64,000 bases of DNA from assembly GCA_030041475.1 (NCBI GenBank), contig JASHNU010000092.1, positions 90,813 through 154,812 on the forward strand, in the 5' to 3' direction. Below, piece after piece: positions 45,359 through 54,832 of the stretch (within the stretch, counting starts at the first letter, position 1; each line of letters opens with the position of its first letter). Source of the DNA: Candidatus Sulfotelmatobacter sp. GTDB taxonomy: Bacteria; Acidobacteriota; Terriglobia; Terriglobales; Acidobacteriaceae. Under the pieces are notes generated by a model. That model saw only the letters and a program-made list of their open reading frames with translations. It was not told the origin of the DNA and made no database searches. Both the position numbers and the translations under genes were made by a program.

Positions 45359-45488
45359 TTCGAGTTCGCAGGCGTCCGCGCTCCCGCAGCATCGGCCTAT
45401 CGGGACTGGGATTTTGCATCCTCCGTGCCTGGTTTCTCATCTGAAACTGCCGCACGAAATCCCCAGCCAATTCAGAGAGGACTCACTC

Positions 45489-46508
45489 ATGCCTTCCATG
45501 AAAGCCGTTCAGATCAGCAAGCCCGGTAGCGATTTCGAACTCGTCGAGCGCCCCATCCCTGAGCCCGGGCGCGGCCAGGTTCGCATCAAAGTCGAGGCCT
45601 GCGGCATCTGCCATAGCGATGCGATTGTGAAAGAAGGGCACTGGCCCGGCGGCATTCAATATCCGCGCGTTCCCGGCCACGAAATCGCCGGTCGCATCGA
45701 TAAAGTCGGCCCCGACGTCACCCAGTGGAAACCCGGCCAGCGCGTCGGCGTGGGCTGGCATGGCGGACACTGTTTCGTCTGTGATCCCTGCCGCCGCGGC
45801 GATTTCATCAACTGCAAATTCGAGAAAATCGTTGGGATTTCCTACGACGGCGGCTATCAGGAGTACATGATCGCCCAAGCCGAAGCTGTCGCCGCCATGC
45901 CCGACGATCTTCCCGCCGATGAAGCCGCACCCCTGCTCTGCGCCGGCATTACAGTTTTCAATGCACTGCGCAACGCCAGAGCGCGCTCGGGCGATCTGGT
46001 CGCGGTGCAGGGTATCGGCGGCCTGGGGCATCTCGGCATTCAATACTCCCGCCAAATGGGATTTCGCACGCTCGCGATTGGCCGCGGCGGCGACAAGAAA
46101 GAGCTGGCCACCAAGCTGGGCGCTCATGAGTACATCGATACCACAGCCGGCGACCCGGCAGAGGCTTTGCAGAAACTCGGCGGCGCGCAGATCATTCTGG
46201 CCACCGCGTCTGATTCGAAATCAATGTCGGCGCTCGTCAACGGCCTTGGTCCACATGGAACCATGATCGTAGTCGGGGCGGGCTTCGAACCGCTCATGAT
46301 CTCGCCGCTTCAACTGATCCCGGGAAGCAAGACGGTTCGCGGATGGGCCTCGGGCACGGCTCGCGATTCTCAGGACACGCTCGAGTTCAGTTCCTTGAGC
46401 GGTGTGCGCCCCATGATCGAGCGCTATCCACTCGCCAAAGCCGCCGACGCCTACCAACAGATGATCAGCGGCAAGGCCCGCTTCCGCGTCGTGCTGACGA
46501 TGAACTGA
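45489..46508 (+). CDS. Zinc-dependent alcohol dehydrogenase (MDR)
   Basis: 339 aa from the ATG at 45489 (AGAGAGGACTCACTC upstream). Medium-chain dehydrogenase: catalytic zinc ligands Cys38 (CGICHSD) and His64-Glu65 (GHEIAGRI), structural zinc Cys95, Cys98, Cys101, Cys109, and NAD(P)-binding GIGGLGHLGIQY. It most resembles the AdhA/YogA-like branch acting on primary or aromatic alcohols; NAD(P) choice is not resolved. A dispersed repeat follows the stop codon. Confidence 0.92.
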   Translation: MPSMKAVQISKPGSDFELVERPIPEPGRGQVRIKVEACGICHSDAIVKEGHWPGGIQYPRVPGHEIAGRIDKVGPDVTQWKPGQRVGVGWHGGHCFVCDPCRRGDFINCKFEKIVGISYDGGYQEYMIAQAEAVAAMPDDLPADEAAPLLCAGITVFNALRNARARSGDLVAVQGIGGLGHLGIQYSRQMGFRTLAIGRGGDKKELATKLGAHEYIDTTAGDPAEALQKLGGAQIILATASDSKSMSALVNGLGPHGTMIVVGAGFEPLMISPLQLIPGSKTVRGWASGTARDSQDTLEFSSLSGVRPMIERYPLAKAADAYQQMISGKARFRVVLTMN

Positions 46509-46539
46509 TCGGCTTGTGAAGGAATAGCCGCTGCCTTTA

Positions 46540-46574
46540 AGCCTGCCCTGAGCAAGCGAAGCGCATCGAAGGGG
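46540..46574. repeat. Dispersed repeat copy
   Basis: AGCCTGCCCTGAGCAAGCGA...ATCGAAGGGG, same family as 34778-34804 and, in reverse complement, the dusB N-terminus. It lies between the convergent alcohol dehydrogenase and M48 protease genes. Confidence 0.6.
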
Positions 46575-46634
46575 CTGTCGGGCGGAGCGAACTCCGCAGC
46601 GCTTTGGACGAACGATGGCGCCCGCCCGCGCCGA

Positions 46635-47981
46635 TTACGGCGCGCTCGCACCTTGCGGCTCGGGCACGCTAAGATTCTCCGCCTTCCACACCATCGCATC
46701 GTGAATGCGATGCCGTCCGCTCGGATGATCGTAGAAAATCCACTCCTCCAGCGTCCCCGGGCTCATCTTCCGATACTCGCCCAGATGAATTGCTGCCTGC
46801 GCCATGCCATCCGGCTGGCGGCTCGCATTCAGACCAAACATGTCGGCCTCGTGTTCCTGGGTGCGCGTGAACGTGTTGAGCACCGGAGTCATCACAAAAA
46901 GAAAGCTCGCCAGCAGCAGCGCCGCCAGGGGAACGATAGCCGTGTCTCCTGTTCCTCGGATCTGCCACTTCTCACCCCAGCGTTTCAGCGATGCGTCGAT
47001 CCCCCGGCGAAAATAGGCAAACAGAACCACGAGCACGACAGCGAAGAAAAATATGCTGTTGTAGATGTGATGCAGCACGTAGTGACCCATTTCGTGACCC
47101 ATCACTGCCTCAATCTCCTCGAGCGACCCGCGCTTCAGCAGGTTGTCATTCATCGTGATGCGCATCGTGCGGCCGAATCCGCTTACATTCGCGCTCATGC
47201 GCGTCGTCTGCCGCGAGGCGTCGATCTCAAAAACATCTCTTGCCGGAATTCCGTTGGCCCGCGCCAGCCGTAGGATCGGCTGCGTGACCTTCGGGTCGTC
47301 CAGCCGCGTCACCTTGTTGAAAATCGGAACCAGATACACCGGCCCGATCAAAACCACAACGATGACGAACACGATGCTCACCCCGGCTCCCCAAAGCCAC
47401 CACGTGCGCTCGAGCTTCCGCACTACGCCAAACAGCGCCATCCCCAGAATTCCGCCCAGCACCAGATTCACCAGAAGACTCTTGAGTTGATCCCCCATCC
47501 ACGGTCCGAAAGTCTGCGTGGCCAGCCCGTACTGGTGCTCGCGGAAGTAGTCCTTGTAAACCGTCAGCGGAAACGTCAGCACAGTCGCCGCCACCGTAAA
47601 CTCGCACAGGTAGATCAGCGTCTGCAGCGGTTTGAAGCGTGTGATGCGCTCGGCCACATTGCGCATCCCTGCCGACCAGCCCAGGTTCAGCAGCAGTAGC
47701 ATCGCTGCGGCCAGCCACACAAATTCCCAGAGAATCAGCCAGTACCCGCCTTCGAAGTAAGCATCTGACCGTGCCTTGGCCTGCGGTGGAATCAGCGCCA
47801 GATAAGCATCGGTCGCCGCATCCGCGTTGAAATTGGGCGAGGCCTGCGCTCCCACCGGCACGCTGGTGATGGTGGGCATGGCGGTTCCAGGCAAATGGCC
47901 AGGAGTCGATTGCGCCCGCACCACGGCCCCGCAGCATGCAAGTAGAACGAGAAGAGACGTTAGAAATCGGCGATCACGCAT
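46635..47981 (-). CDS. M48 family (Ste24-type) membrane metalloprotease
   Basis: 448 aa from the ATG at 47981 (GGAAGGAGAACT upstream). Signal peptide (MRDRRFLTSLLVLLACCGAVVRA), four or five membrane segments (LILWEFVWLAAAMLLLLNLGW; TLIYLCEFTVAATVLTFPLTV; LLVNLVLGGILGMALFGVV; VSIVFVIVVVLIGPVYLVPI), then the zinc peptidase domain with HEMGH (296-300), the third ligand Glu in QEHEADMFGLN, and segments around it. Family members act on CAAX-like or misfolded membrane proteins. The YLVPIFNKVTRL region is typical of the STE24/CAAX branch. It is transcribed towards the alcohol dehydrogenase gene. Confidence 0.93.
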   Translation of the reverse strand: MRDRRFLTSLLVLLACCGAVVRAQSTPGHLPGTAMPTITSVPVGAQASPNFNADAATDAYLALIPPQAKARSDAYFEGGYWLILWEFVWLAAAMLLLLNLGWSAGMRNVAERITRFKPLQTLIYLCEFTVAATVLTFPLTVYKDYFREHQYGLATQTFGPWMGDQLKSLLVNLVLGGILGMALFGVVRKLERTWWLWGAGVSIVFVIVVVLIGPVYLVPIFNKVTRLDDPKVTQPILRLARANGIPARDVFEIDASRQTTRMSANVSGFGRTMRITMNDNLLKRGSLEEIEAVMGHEMGHYVLHHIYNSIFFFAVVLVVLFAYFRRGIDASLKRWGEKWQIRGTGDTAIVPLAALLLASFLFVMTPVLNTFTRTQEHEADMFGLNASRQPDGMAQAAIHLGEYRKMSPGTLEEWIFYDHPSGRHRIHDAMVWKAENLSVPEPQGASAP

Positions 47982-48097
47982 AGTTCTCCTTCCGTGAACG
48001 CCGTAGTATACGCAGCCCGCAGCGTTCCTGTTCCAGCTGATTGTTGAAGGAGAACCTCTCCGACTCCGCCGGCATGACAAATCAGAGGCTCATCGGC

Positions 48098-49741
48098 TCA
48101 GTGATGTTTTCCGCCGCCCGAGTGCCCGCCTCCGTGGGAGTGGCCGCCACCGAAGCCCTTGCCTCCGCCGGACAGTTTCGGAGCTTTGCCGAAGCCTTTC
48201 GGCGCCTTCCCTCCACGGAAACTTTTCGGAGCCTTCCCGCCGCCGTGGAACAATCCGCCATGTCCTCCGCCGAAATCGTTGCGCGCGCGCAGGTCGCTCT
48301 TAACGCTCTTCTGCGAATGTCCTCCGAACAAATGCAAGCCGCCCGACTTGCGTTCCGCGCGCGACGACGAGCTAAGCGATCGCCCGTCGAAACTGCTGCG
48401 CGCAAACTTCCCGCCCGACCCACGCTCGCTTCTGACGCCGCCCGCGTAGGCCGACCTGTACGGATCGCGCCCTTCCGGCATTCGGCTGGCCGTTCTGCCG
48501 TCCATATTGCTGAAGGAACTGCCACTGAACGATCTGTCCCTGAAACTCGAGGCCGCCGTTCGTTCACTGCGGAACGACTCAAATCCGCGACTCGGCAGCC
48601 GGTTTTCAGCGTGCAACCCCTGCCCGCGCCCGAACGAATGCCATCCAGAAGAGTTTTCTGCTCCGCTCCGCCAAGCTTCACCGCCCCAGCCAGCATCATG
48701 CGCCCCTTGGCGGCGCCAGCCTGCTCCGCCCCATGCTTGACCACCCCATGCTTGACCACCTGACGCTCGCACCGAATCGCGCGCCCAGCCCCAGCCGCCG
48801 TGTCCCGAGTAAGCGTAGAACCTGCGATGCGGAAACCCCCAATCCGCGACCGTGGTGCTGTTCGAGGAGTAGGCCGAGTCGTGGAACAGTAGAGCGTGCG
48901 CCAGCCAGTCCAGTCCCCACGCCAGAAAACTCCAGGGCCGCGTGAACGACGACACTGCGATGCCCAAGCCATAACGCAACACGGTTGATCCCAGAAATTG
49001 TCCAATGTCGCCCAACAACGAAAATCCCGGATACGGAGAAACCGGGTCGCCATAGACTGTCCACGGGTTGTACTCCGGTACATAAACCACCTGCGGATCC
49101 GCCGGCACCAGCTGAATCATGCCCGCGTCGTATCGCACCAGTTCCTGTGGCCCGCTGCGTAGAGTTCCCGCAGCCTCCGCCCGCCGACGCATCACCTGCA
49201 CCGCCTCGAGCACATCCTGCGGCTGGTTGTAGTAAGCGTTGCCCAGGTCGGTCGTCCATTGCAGGTTGCGAGCCATCTCGTCCAGAACCCGCGGAAACGC
49301 CGTTAGCGCCTTCACGCTGGGATCCCACGGCTGCACGTCGGCGCCATAGGCGACTTGCTCGCCCGTCGCGTAGCCCTGCCCCTGCCACCATCGGTCCGCT
49401 TCGGCCACCTGCCCCGGATAAGTCGACGCCGCCAGCACCTGCGCCACCAGCGCATCCGGGTAGAGTGCAATCGGCGCCACCAGCTGCTCCAGTTGCCCCG
49501 CGCTCAATGGCTGCCGAGCCCATGCAGAATCATAGGGTTGCGACTGATAACTTGGTACCTGATCTCCATAAGCTTGGCCTGTGTAAGGCTGATTCGCATA
49601 CGGCTGGTACGCGCCAACACCCTGCGCCAGCAGATTTCCGCAGCACAGCAAGAACATCGCCATAAGGGCAGGATACGCAGCGATAGACGCGCTGACGGAC
49701 CGACCAGACAAGCGGGAGACGGAGGCGGAGTTGTTTCGCAT
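48098..49741 (-). CDS. DUF3300 domain secreted protein with Gly/His-rich tail
   Basis: 547 aa from the ATG at 49741; weak RBS, and the frame is open up to 49975. Signal peptide-like segment (SVSASIAAYPALMAMFLLCCGNLLAQ). Then a Tyr/Gln/Pro linker (YQPYANQPYTGQAYGDQVPS) and the DUF3300 domain at about 60-240 (LEQLVAPIALYPDALVAQVLAA, PWDPSVKALTAFPRVLDEMA, DVLEAVQVMRRRAEAAGTL, VYVPEYNPWTVYG). The last 270 residues are low-complexity Gly, Ser, Arg, Lys and His, ending in HSHGGGHSGGGKHH, possibly metal-binding or disordered. Exported; function unknown. Confidence 0.88.
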   Translation of the reverse strand: MRNNSASVSRLSGRSVSASIAAYPALMAMFLLCCGNLLAQGVGAYQPYANQPYTGQAYGDQVPSYQSQPYDSAWARQPLSAGQLEQLVAPIALYPDALVAQVLAASTYPGQVAEADRWWQGQGYATGEQVAYGADVQPWDPSVKALTAFPRVLDEMARNLQWTTDLGNAYYNQPQDVLEAVQVMRRRAEAAGTLRSGPQELVRYDAGMIQLVPADPQVVYVPEYNPWTVYGDPVSPYPGFSLLGDIGQFLGSTVLRYGLGIAVSSFTRPWSFLAWGLDWLAHALLFHDSAYSSNSTTVADWGFPHRRFYAYSGHGGWGWARDSVRASGGQAWGGQAWGGAGWRRQGAHDAGWGGEAWRSGAENSSGWHSFGRGQGLHAENRLPSRGFESFRSERTAASSFRDRSFSGSSFSNMDGRTASRMPEGRDPYRSAYAGGVRSERGSGGKFARSSFDGRSLSSSSRAERKSGGLHLFGGHSQKSVKSDLRARNDFGGGHGGLFHGGGKAPKSFRGGKAPKGFGKAPKLSGGGKGFGGGHSHGGGHSGGGKHH

Positions 49742-50060
49742 TTTCACAAAGATGCCGAAAACCGCCGCGGCGTTCAATGCAGCCCGCGTCAATTCAAGGT
49801 CATGCCGTAAACATTTGACAATGAGTTGGTTGCTGCGCAAGGTAAAATGGCTGACGATGTCGCGGTTGCTGTTTTCCACGGCGTCTCCTGGAAACTCGCC
49901 TGTTGCTTGGAACCCCGATTCGATTTTTTTGTAGCGCCGGACGCAGTTTTTGTGGCCTCGCACCCGCTCTTCCACAGGGTTGCACGAAGCGCAGTGCTGA
50001 TCCCTGGGCAGAGTAGGTCCTCCGCTCCTTCCCTAATCCCTTTGCGGTAAGATCAATGCT
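49742..50060. other. Divergent intergenic region between the DUF3300 gene and glnS
   Basis: Both flanking genes are read outward, so their promoters must lie here. I see no repeat, RNA gene or clear promoter pair. An in-frame extension of the DUF3300 gene covers most of it, but that leader has no RBS and no signal peptide. Confidence 0.5.
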
Positions 50061-51782
50061 ATGACTTCGTCAACGGCAGAGGCTGAGACAGGCGAAAACA
50101 CTGCCCCCGAATCTCGCCCTTCTAACTTTCTTCGCGACAAAATCATCGACGACCTCAAGACCAACAAGTACAACGGTCGCGTCCAGACCCGCTTTCCTCC
50201 CGAGCCCAACGGATATCTCCACATCGGTCACGCCAAGGCCATCTGCATCGATTTCGGCCTCGCCGAGGAATTCGGCGGCAAGGCCAATCTGCGCTTCGAC
50301 GACACCAATCCCGAAAAAGAAGACGTCGAATATGTCGAGTCGATCAAAGCGGACATCAAGTGGCTCGGCTTCCACTGGGACGGCCTCTTCTACGCCTCCG
50401 ACTATTTCGAACAGCTCTACCATTGGGCGATCAAGCTGATCAAACAAGGCAAGGCCTACGTGGACGACCTTTCCGCCGAAGAAATTCGCAAATATCGCGG
50501 CACCCTCACCGGGCCCGGCAAAGAGAGCCCATATCGCAACCGCTCGGTCGAAGAGAATCTGAATCTGTTCGAGCGCATGCGCGCCGGTGAATTTCTGGAT
50601 GGGTCAAGGGTTTTAAGAGCGAAGATCGACATGGCCTCGCCAAACCTCAACATGCGCGATCCGGTCATGTACCGCATCCTGCACGCCGAGCATCACCGCA
50701 CGGGCAACAAGTGGCCGATCTACCCCATGTACGACTTCGCCCACGGCCAGTCCGACTCGCTCGAGAAAATCACGCACTCCATGTGCTCGCTCGAATTCGC
50801 CGACCACCAGCCGCTCTACTACTGGTTCATCAAAGAGCTCGGCATCTTCCCTTCGCAGCAGATCGAGTTCGACCGGCTCAGCCTAACCTATACCGTCATG
50901 TCGAAGCGCCTGCTGCGGCGCATGGTGGAAGAAGGCCGCGTCCGCGGATGGGACGATCCCCGCATGCCGACTCTAGGCGGTCTGAGGCGGCGTGGTTATA
51001 CACCAGAGTCCATTCGCAACTTCGTCGCCGCAGTCGGCGTGTCGCGCACCAACGGCATTGTCGATCTGGCCATGCTCGAACACTTCGTGCGCGAGGATCT
51101 CAACAAGCGCGCCCCGCGCGTGATGGCCGTGCTGAATCCGCTGAAGGTCGTTATCGACAACTATCCTGAAAATCAAGTTGAAGAGATGGACGCGCAGAAT
51201 AATCCCGAAGACGAAAGCGCCGGCTCGCGCAAAGTTCCTTTCTCGCGTGTGCTCTACATCGAGCAGGACGACTTCCGGGAAGTGCCTCCGCCAAAATATT
51301 TCCGCCTCTCGCCCGGACGCGAAGTGCGCCTGCGCTATGGCTACTTCATCACCGCAAAGAATGTCGTAAAGAACGACAAAGGCGACGTGATCGAAGTGCA
51401 CTGCACCTACGATCCGGCCACGCGAGGCGGCAACGCCCCCGACGGGCGCAAGGTGAAATCCACCATTCACTGGGTCTCAGCGGCGCACGCCATCGACGCC
51501 GAAGTGCGCCTCTACGACAATCTGTTCAGCAAGGAAGACCCGAGCGATGTGCCTGAAGGCCACGACTTCACCGAGAACCTGAATCCCAACTCGCTCGAAG
51601 TGATCCCGCACGCCAAGCTCGAGCCGTCTCTCGCCAATGCCGCCGCTGGCAGCCGCTTTCAGTTCGAACGCCTCGGATACTTCTGCGCCGATCCCGACTC
51701 CAAACCCGGAGCACCAGTCTTCAACCGCACGGTCGCGCTCAAAGACACCTGGGCGAAGGTGGAGAAGAAACAGGGGAGATAA
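50061..51782 (+). CDS. glnS: Glutamine-tRNA ligase
   Basis: 573 aa. Class Ic synthetase charging tRNA-Gln. Catalytic core with HIGH (54-57) in [40 protein letters not shown] (280-283, KMSKS equivalent), [20 protein letters not shown], then the two-barrel anticodon-binding domain ([29 protein letters not shown]). Full length. The N-terminal 20 residues are an unconserved acidic leader. A genome with GlnS does not depend on GatCAB for Gln-tRNA. It is followed by a hairpin. Confidence 0.97.
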   Translation: MTSSTAEAETGENTAPESRPSNFLRDKIIDDLKTNKYNGRVQTRFPPEPNGYLHIGHAKAICIDFGLAEEFGGKANLRFDDTNPEKEDVEYVESIKADIKWLGFHWDGLFYASDYFEQLYHWAIKLIKQGKAYVDDLSAEEIRKYRGTLTGPGKESPYRNRSVEENLNLFERMRAGEFLDGSRVLRAKIDMASPNLNMRDPVMYRILHAEHHRTGNKWPIYPMYDFAHGQSDSLEKITHSMCSLEFADHQPLYYWFIKELGIFPSQQIEFDRLSLTYTVMSKRLLRRMVEEGRVRGWDDPRMPTLGGLRRRGYTPESIRNFVAAVGVSRTNGIVDLAMLEHFVREDLNKRAPRVMAVLNPLKVVIDNYPENQVEEMDAQNNPEDESAGSRKVPFSRVLYIEQDDFREVPPPKYFRLSPGREVRLRYGYFITAKNVVKNDKGDVIEVHCTYDPATRGGNAPDGRKVKSTIHWVSAAHAIDAEVRLYDNLFSKEDPSDVPEGHDFTENLNPNSLEVIPHAKLEPSLANAAAGSRFQFERLGYFCADPDSKPGAPVFNRTVALKDTWAKVEKKQGR

Positions 51783-51798
51783 ATGCAGTAAAAACGAA

Positions 51799-51825
51799 AC
51801 CCCGAGCGCATCTTCCACTCGGGGT
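51799..51825 (+). terminator. Hairpin after glnS
   Basis: 8-bp stem ACCCCGAG / CTCGGGGT (51799-51806, 51818-51825), 11-nt loop, 16 bases after the stop. The U-tract is weak (AGCACG follows), so termination may be partial. Confidence 0.5.
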
Positions 51826-51906
51826 AGCACGTCAGCCTGTCAAGCTCAGTACGATTATCGGCCCTTTCAAATCAAACTTCAAATTGTCATCCTGCAGTCT
51901 GGCGCC

Positions 51907-51984
51907 GTCATCCCGAAGGCCCGCGTTCTCACCAGCGGGCCGAGGGATCTCGCGCGTACTACGATGCTCTCCGGTCGGGATGAC
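51907..51984. repeat. Palindromic dispersed repeat, 78 bases
   Basis: Outer arms GTCATCCCGA (51907-51916) and TCGGGATGAC (51975-51984) enclose GGGATCTCGCGCG. The same GGGATCTCGCGCG and TCGGGATGAC recur at 60244-60325, and TCGGGATGAC at the edge of the MBL insertion (10861-10870). Confidence 0.7.
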
Positions 51985-52064
51985 GCCTTCACGATCGATC
52001 CGGACACTTCCCAAATCCCAATCCTCGCGTAAACTGTATAGCTTTCTAACCAGAGGCCATCATC

Positions 52065-53762
52065 ATGCTTAAGCGCATCTCGACGCTCCTGCTCTCCGTG
52101 TGTCTTTCTACCGCCGCGTTCGCGGCATCCAACGAATTCGTCCTCTACAACGGCAAAATCTTCACTGGCGAACCGGACCATCCCTACGCCGAAGCCGTCG
52201 CCGTCCGCGGCGACAAGATCGTCGCCGTCGGCAATCGCGGTGACGTAGTCAAAGCTGTCTCGAGCGCCGCCGCGATGATCGACCTGAAGGGCAACTTCCT
52301 CACGCCGGGCCTGATTGACAGCCATTGTCACGCGGTCGATGGCGGCATCGACCTCATCGGAGCCGACTTCACCGACCACCCCGCAACAATCGACGATCTT
52401 GAAGCTTTCGTCGCCGAAGTCAAAAGCAACGGCCGCGGCATGCGCGGCGATGTCCTGATAGCCCAAGGGATTCCGCTTGCCATTTGGTCGAAGAACAAGG
52501 AACTGAACGAGCGTTTCAACTCCGGCCCCTACGCCGACATGCCCATCCTTCTCGAAGGCATGGACGGGCACACCGGATGGGCAAACCGGCCGCTGCTGAA
52601 GAAGGCCGGAATCACGCGGCAGATGATTCACTCGCTCGACGACGTGGCCCGCGGCTATTACGGCTACAGCCCGGACTTTGAGCCCAACGGCTTCGTAGTC
52701 GATCTCGGGTTGGACAAGGTCATGGCCGTCGTGCCCGAGCCGACGAAAGAAAAAATGCTCGCCGCCGGTCGCGCCGCCGTTGAATACATGCACGGGCTGG
52801 GCATCACCGCGTGGCTCGACGCCGAGGCCAGTGACGAAATCCTCGCCACCTACCGCTCGCTCGCCGAATCCGGCGAACTGAACTCGCACGTAGCCGCGCT
52901 GCCGGTCATCGCGTTCAAGCAAGGTCATCCCGACGAGCAACTCACCGCCATTCTCGGCAAGCGTGACCAGTTCAAGAATGTGCCCGACGTCAAGGTCGTC
53001 GGCATCAAGGTCTTTGCCGACGGCGTCGTCGAGTACCCTTCCCAAACCGCCGTTCTCTCGAAACCCTATGACACCGGCCGTAACGGCGAGCTGCTGTTTA
53101 ATCCCGCCGATTTCGCCCGCATCGCGATCGCCGCCGACAAGCAAGACCTGCTCGTGCACGTGCACGCCATCGGCGACCAGGCCGTCACCGAAGCACTGAA
53201 CGGCATGGCCGCCGCGCGCAAGGCCAACGGCAACTCCGGCCTGCCCGATACGATCACGCATCTGCAGTTCATCCGGCCCGAAGACTTCCCGCGTTTCCGC
53301 GAGTTGGGAGTGATCGCATCCTTCCAGCTCTACTGGGCAAGCGGGGAAATCGATACGATTGAGCTGGTGAAACCGCACATCGATCCCGCGATCTACCAGT
53401 GGCAATATCCCGCGCGCTCCATCCTCGACGCGGGCGGCACGATCGCCGGCGCCAGCGACTGGCCGGTCTCCACCGCCAACGTTTTCCAGGCGATCTATCA
53501 GGCGGAAACGCGCAAAGGACCCGAAGGCGTGCTCGATGCGAGCCAGCGCGTACCGCGCGAAGCCATGCTCTACGCCTACACGCGCAATGCCACCCGAGCC
53601 CTGCGCCTGGAAGATAAGATCGGAACGATCACCGCCGGCAAGCAGGCCGATTTCGCGCTGCTCGACCGCGACTTCTTAACCGTCACCGCCGAAGAGGCGC
53701 GCGATACCAAGGTTTTGTGGACGATTTTCGGCGGCAAGACTGTCTTCGGCGCCAAGCCATGA
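52065..53762 (+). CDS. Secreted amidohydrolase, YtcJ-like (amidohydrolase family 3)
   Basis: 565 aa with a signal peptide (MLKRISTLLLSVCLSTAAFA). A long metal-dependent amidohydrolase: entry FLTPGLIDSHCHAVDGG (HxH with a Cys between, HCH), DMPILLEGMDGHTGWANRP (with Gly-His-Thr, substrate-side), KVVGIKVFADGVVEY (bridging residue region), HVHAIGDQAV and ASDWPVSTAN as the late Asp. YtcJ-type members hydrolyse N-acyl or formamide bonds in the periplasm. It is separated by repeat from glnS and is unrelated in sequence detail to the pair at 29-33 kb. Confidence 0.92.
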   Translation: MLKRISTLLLSVCLSTAAFAASNEFVLYNGKIFTGEPDHPYAEAVAVRGDKIVAVGNRGDVVKAVSSAAAMIDLKGNFLTPGLIDSHCHAVDGGIDLIGADFTDHPATIDDLEAFVAEVKSNGRGMRGDVLIAQGIPLAIWSKNKELNERFNSGPYADMPILLEGMDGHTGWANRPLLKKAGITRQMIHSLDDVARGYYGYSPDFEPNGFVVDLGLDKVMAVVPEPTKEKMLAAGRAAVEYMHGLGITAWLDAEASDEILATYRSLAESGELNSHVAALPVIAFKQGHPDEQLTAILGKRDQFKNVPDVKVVGIKVFADGVVEYPSQTAVLSKPYDTGRNGELLFNPADFARIAIAADKQDLLVHVHAIGDQAVTEALNGMAAARKANGNSGLPDTITHLQFIRPEDFPRFRELGVIASFQLYWASGEIDTIELVKPHIDPAIYQWQYPARSILDAGGTIAGASDWPVSTANVFQAIYQAETRKGPEGVLDASQRVPREAMLYAYTRNATRALRLEDKIGTITAGKQADFALLDRDFLTVTAEEARDTKVLWTIFGGKTVFGAKP

Positions 53763-53817
53763 GCGCAACGGATCGTGTGGGTCCCGGCCTCTGGCCGACC
53801 CCGCGCCAGGGCCGAGC

Positions 53818-54285
53818 CTAGGGTGATTCGCTGCTTTCCAGCTTTTGGCGCAGCGCAATGATGACGCGCCGGAACACCTGTATGTCCTTCACCGAGAGTC
53901 CATCCGAAAGACCGTTGATCCAGGGAGCCTGCACCCGCATCGCAGCGTCGAACGTCTGTTTTCCCTTCTGAGTCAGAACGACAAGCTGCGCGCGCCTGTG
54001 ATGCGGGTTGGGCTCGAATGCGACGAACCCTTCCTTGTGCAGATCATTGATGATCCGCTGCACGTTCTGGCGATTGGCACCCATGTCGCGAGCGAGCCAC
54101 GCAACCGGCTGTGCGCGTTCAGCGGAGGCCATGGCTCCAAGGATCTGCCAGCGCGCACTCGTGAGCCCCAGCGGTCCGACCAGCCGGTCGCCCGCGGTCA
54201 CGAGCAGGCTGTCGAGCCGGAACAGGTCGAGGATCAGGCCGGTCAGGGCCTCCCCGGCGGCCGTTCGCTTGCCTTTATATTCCAT
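53818..54285 (-). CDS. MarR family transcriptional regulator
   Basis: 155 aa. Dimeric winged helix: dimer helix LILDLFRLDSLLVTAGDRLVG, recognition region LTSARWQILGAMASAE ... VAWLARDMGANRQNVQRIINDLHKEG, wing FVAFEPNPHHRRAQLVVLTQKG. It is divergent from the ABM monooxygenase gene across a 115-base gap holding a perfect palindrome that sits on the likely promoter. By family precedent it represses both genes and is released by a small molecule. Start ATG at 54285. Confidence 0.92.
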   Translation of the reverse strand: MEYKGKRTAAGEALTGLILDLFRLDSLLVTAGDRLVGPLGLTSARWQILGAMASAERAQPVAWLARDMGANRQNVQRIINDLHKEGFVAFEPNPHHRRAQLVVLTQKGKQTFDAAMRVQAPWINGLSDGLSVKDIQVFRRVIIALRQKLESSESP

Positions 54286-54304
54286 ATGTCACCATAAACT
54301 CATA

Positions 54305-54322
54305 TTGACATTATAATGTCAA
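54305..54322. promoter_or_regulatory. MarR operator: perfect 18-bp palindrome
   Basis: TTGACATTATAATGTCAA equals its own reverse complement. It lies 20 bases upstream of the marR start and overlaps the predicted -35 of the divergent monooxygenase gene, which fits a repressor site for autoregulation. Confidence 0.75.
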
Positions 54323-54333
54323 ACTGGTATTGT
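54305..54333 (+). promoter_or_regulatory. Promoter of the ABM monooxygenase gene
   Basis: TTGACA (54305-54310), 17-base spacer, TATTGT (54328-54333). The -35 is inside the palindrome, so MarR binding would block RNA polymerase. About 65 bases of leader remain to the ATG at 54401. Confidence 0.55.
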
Positions 54334-54370
54334 AGCGCTAATCAGTTGGTTGCAACATACCAGATTGACA
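54317..54370. repeat. Second inverted repeat in the marR/ABM gap
   Basis: TGTCAAACTGGTAT (54317-54330) and ATACCAGATTGACA (54357-54370) are reverse complements with one mismatch. The right half gives a third TTGACA half-site, so two repressor dimers might bind. Confidence 0.6.
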
Positions 54371-54400
54371 CGATACACCCAAATAAAAAAGGAGACTGCC

Positions 54401-54769
54401 ATGTCGCTGCTGCGCCCTTTGGATCCCTCTTTTCCGATCGAACGTCAGCTCGCGGTCGATGCGAGCCCCGTCGTGCTGGTGAATGTCTTCACGCTCGATA
54501 AAGCCGACGAGCAGGCCTTCCTTAAAGCCTGGCACGCCGATGCGTTGTTCATGAAACAGCAGCCGGGTTTCATTTCCACCCAGCTTCACCGCGCCATCGG
54601 CGAAAGTCCGACGTTCCTGAACTACGCAGTTTGGGAATCGACGGCCCACTTTCGGGACGCGTTCACGAACCCAGCATTCCGCGCCAAGCTTTCGGTCTAT
54701 CCGTCTTCGGCGGTGGCTTCCCCACACCTATTTCAAAAGGTCGCGGTGCCGGGCGTCTGCGTCGCCTGA
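54401..54769 (+). CDS. Antibiotic biosynthesis monooxygenase (ABM) domain protein
   Basis: 122 aa from the ATG at 54401 (AAAAAAGGAGACTGCC upstream). Dimeric ferredoxin-like fold: PVVLVNVFTLDKADEQAFLKAW, QPGFISTQLHRAIGES, FLNYAVWESTAHFRDAF. Such small proteins oxidise quinols or act as heme/quinol-handling enzymes; the substrate is unknown. Divergent from a MarR repressor; the repressor's ligand may be the substrate. The next small membrane protein follows after 63 bases, probably in the same transcript. Confidence 0.85.
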   Translation: MSLLRPLDPSFPIERQLAVDASPVVLVNVFTLDKADEQAFLKAWHADALFMKQQPGFISTQLHRAIGESPTFLNYAVWESTAHFRDAFTNPAFRAKLSVYPSSAVASPHLFQKVAVPGVCVA

Positions 54770-54832
54770 TCAGTTGCAGAGAAGGACCAATTGCAGAAAA
54801 GAAGAAGTTTGAAGTTGCACCAGGAGGTTTTC

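Noticed and set aside
48041..49083. Frames overlapping the DUF3300 tail on both strands
   Set aside because: Low-complexity Gly/Ser DNA keeps several frames open; only the frame with the DUF3300 domain and signal peptide is credible.
51879..53405. 508-codon open frame on the minus strand
   Set aside because: Antisense to the YtcJ-like amidohydrolase, which has a signal peptide and full metal motifs.
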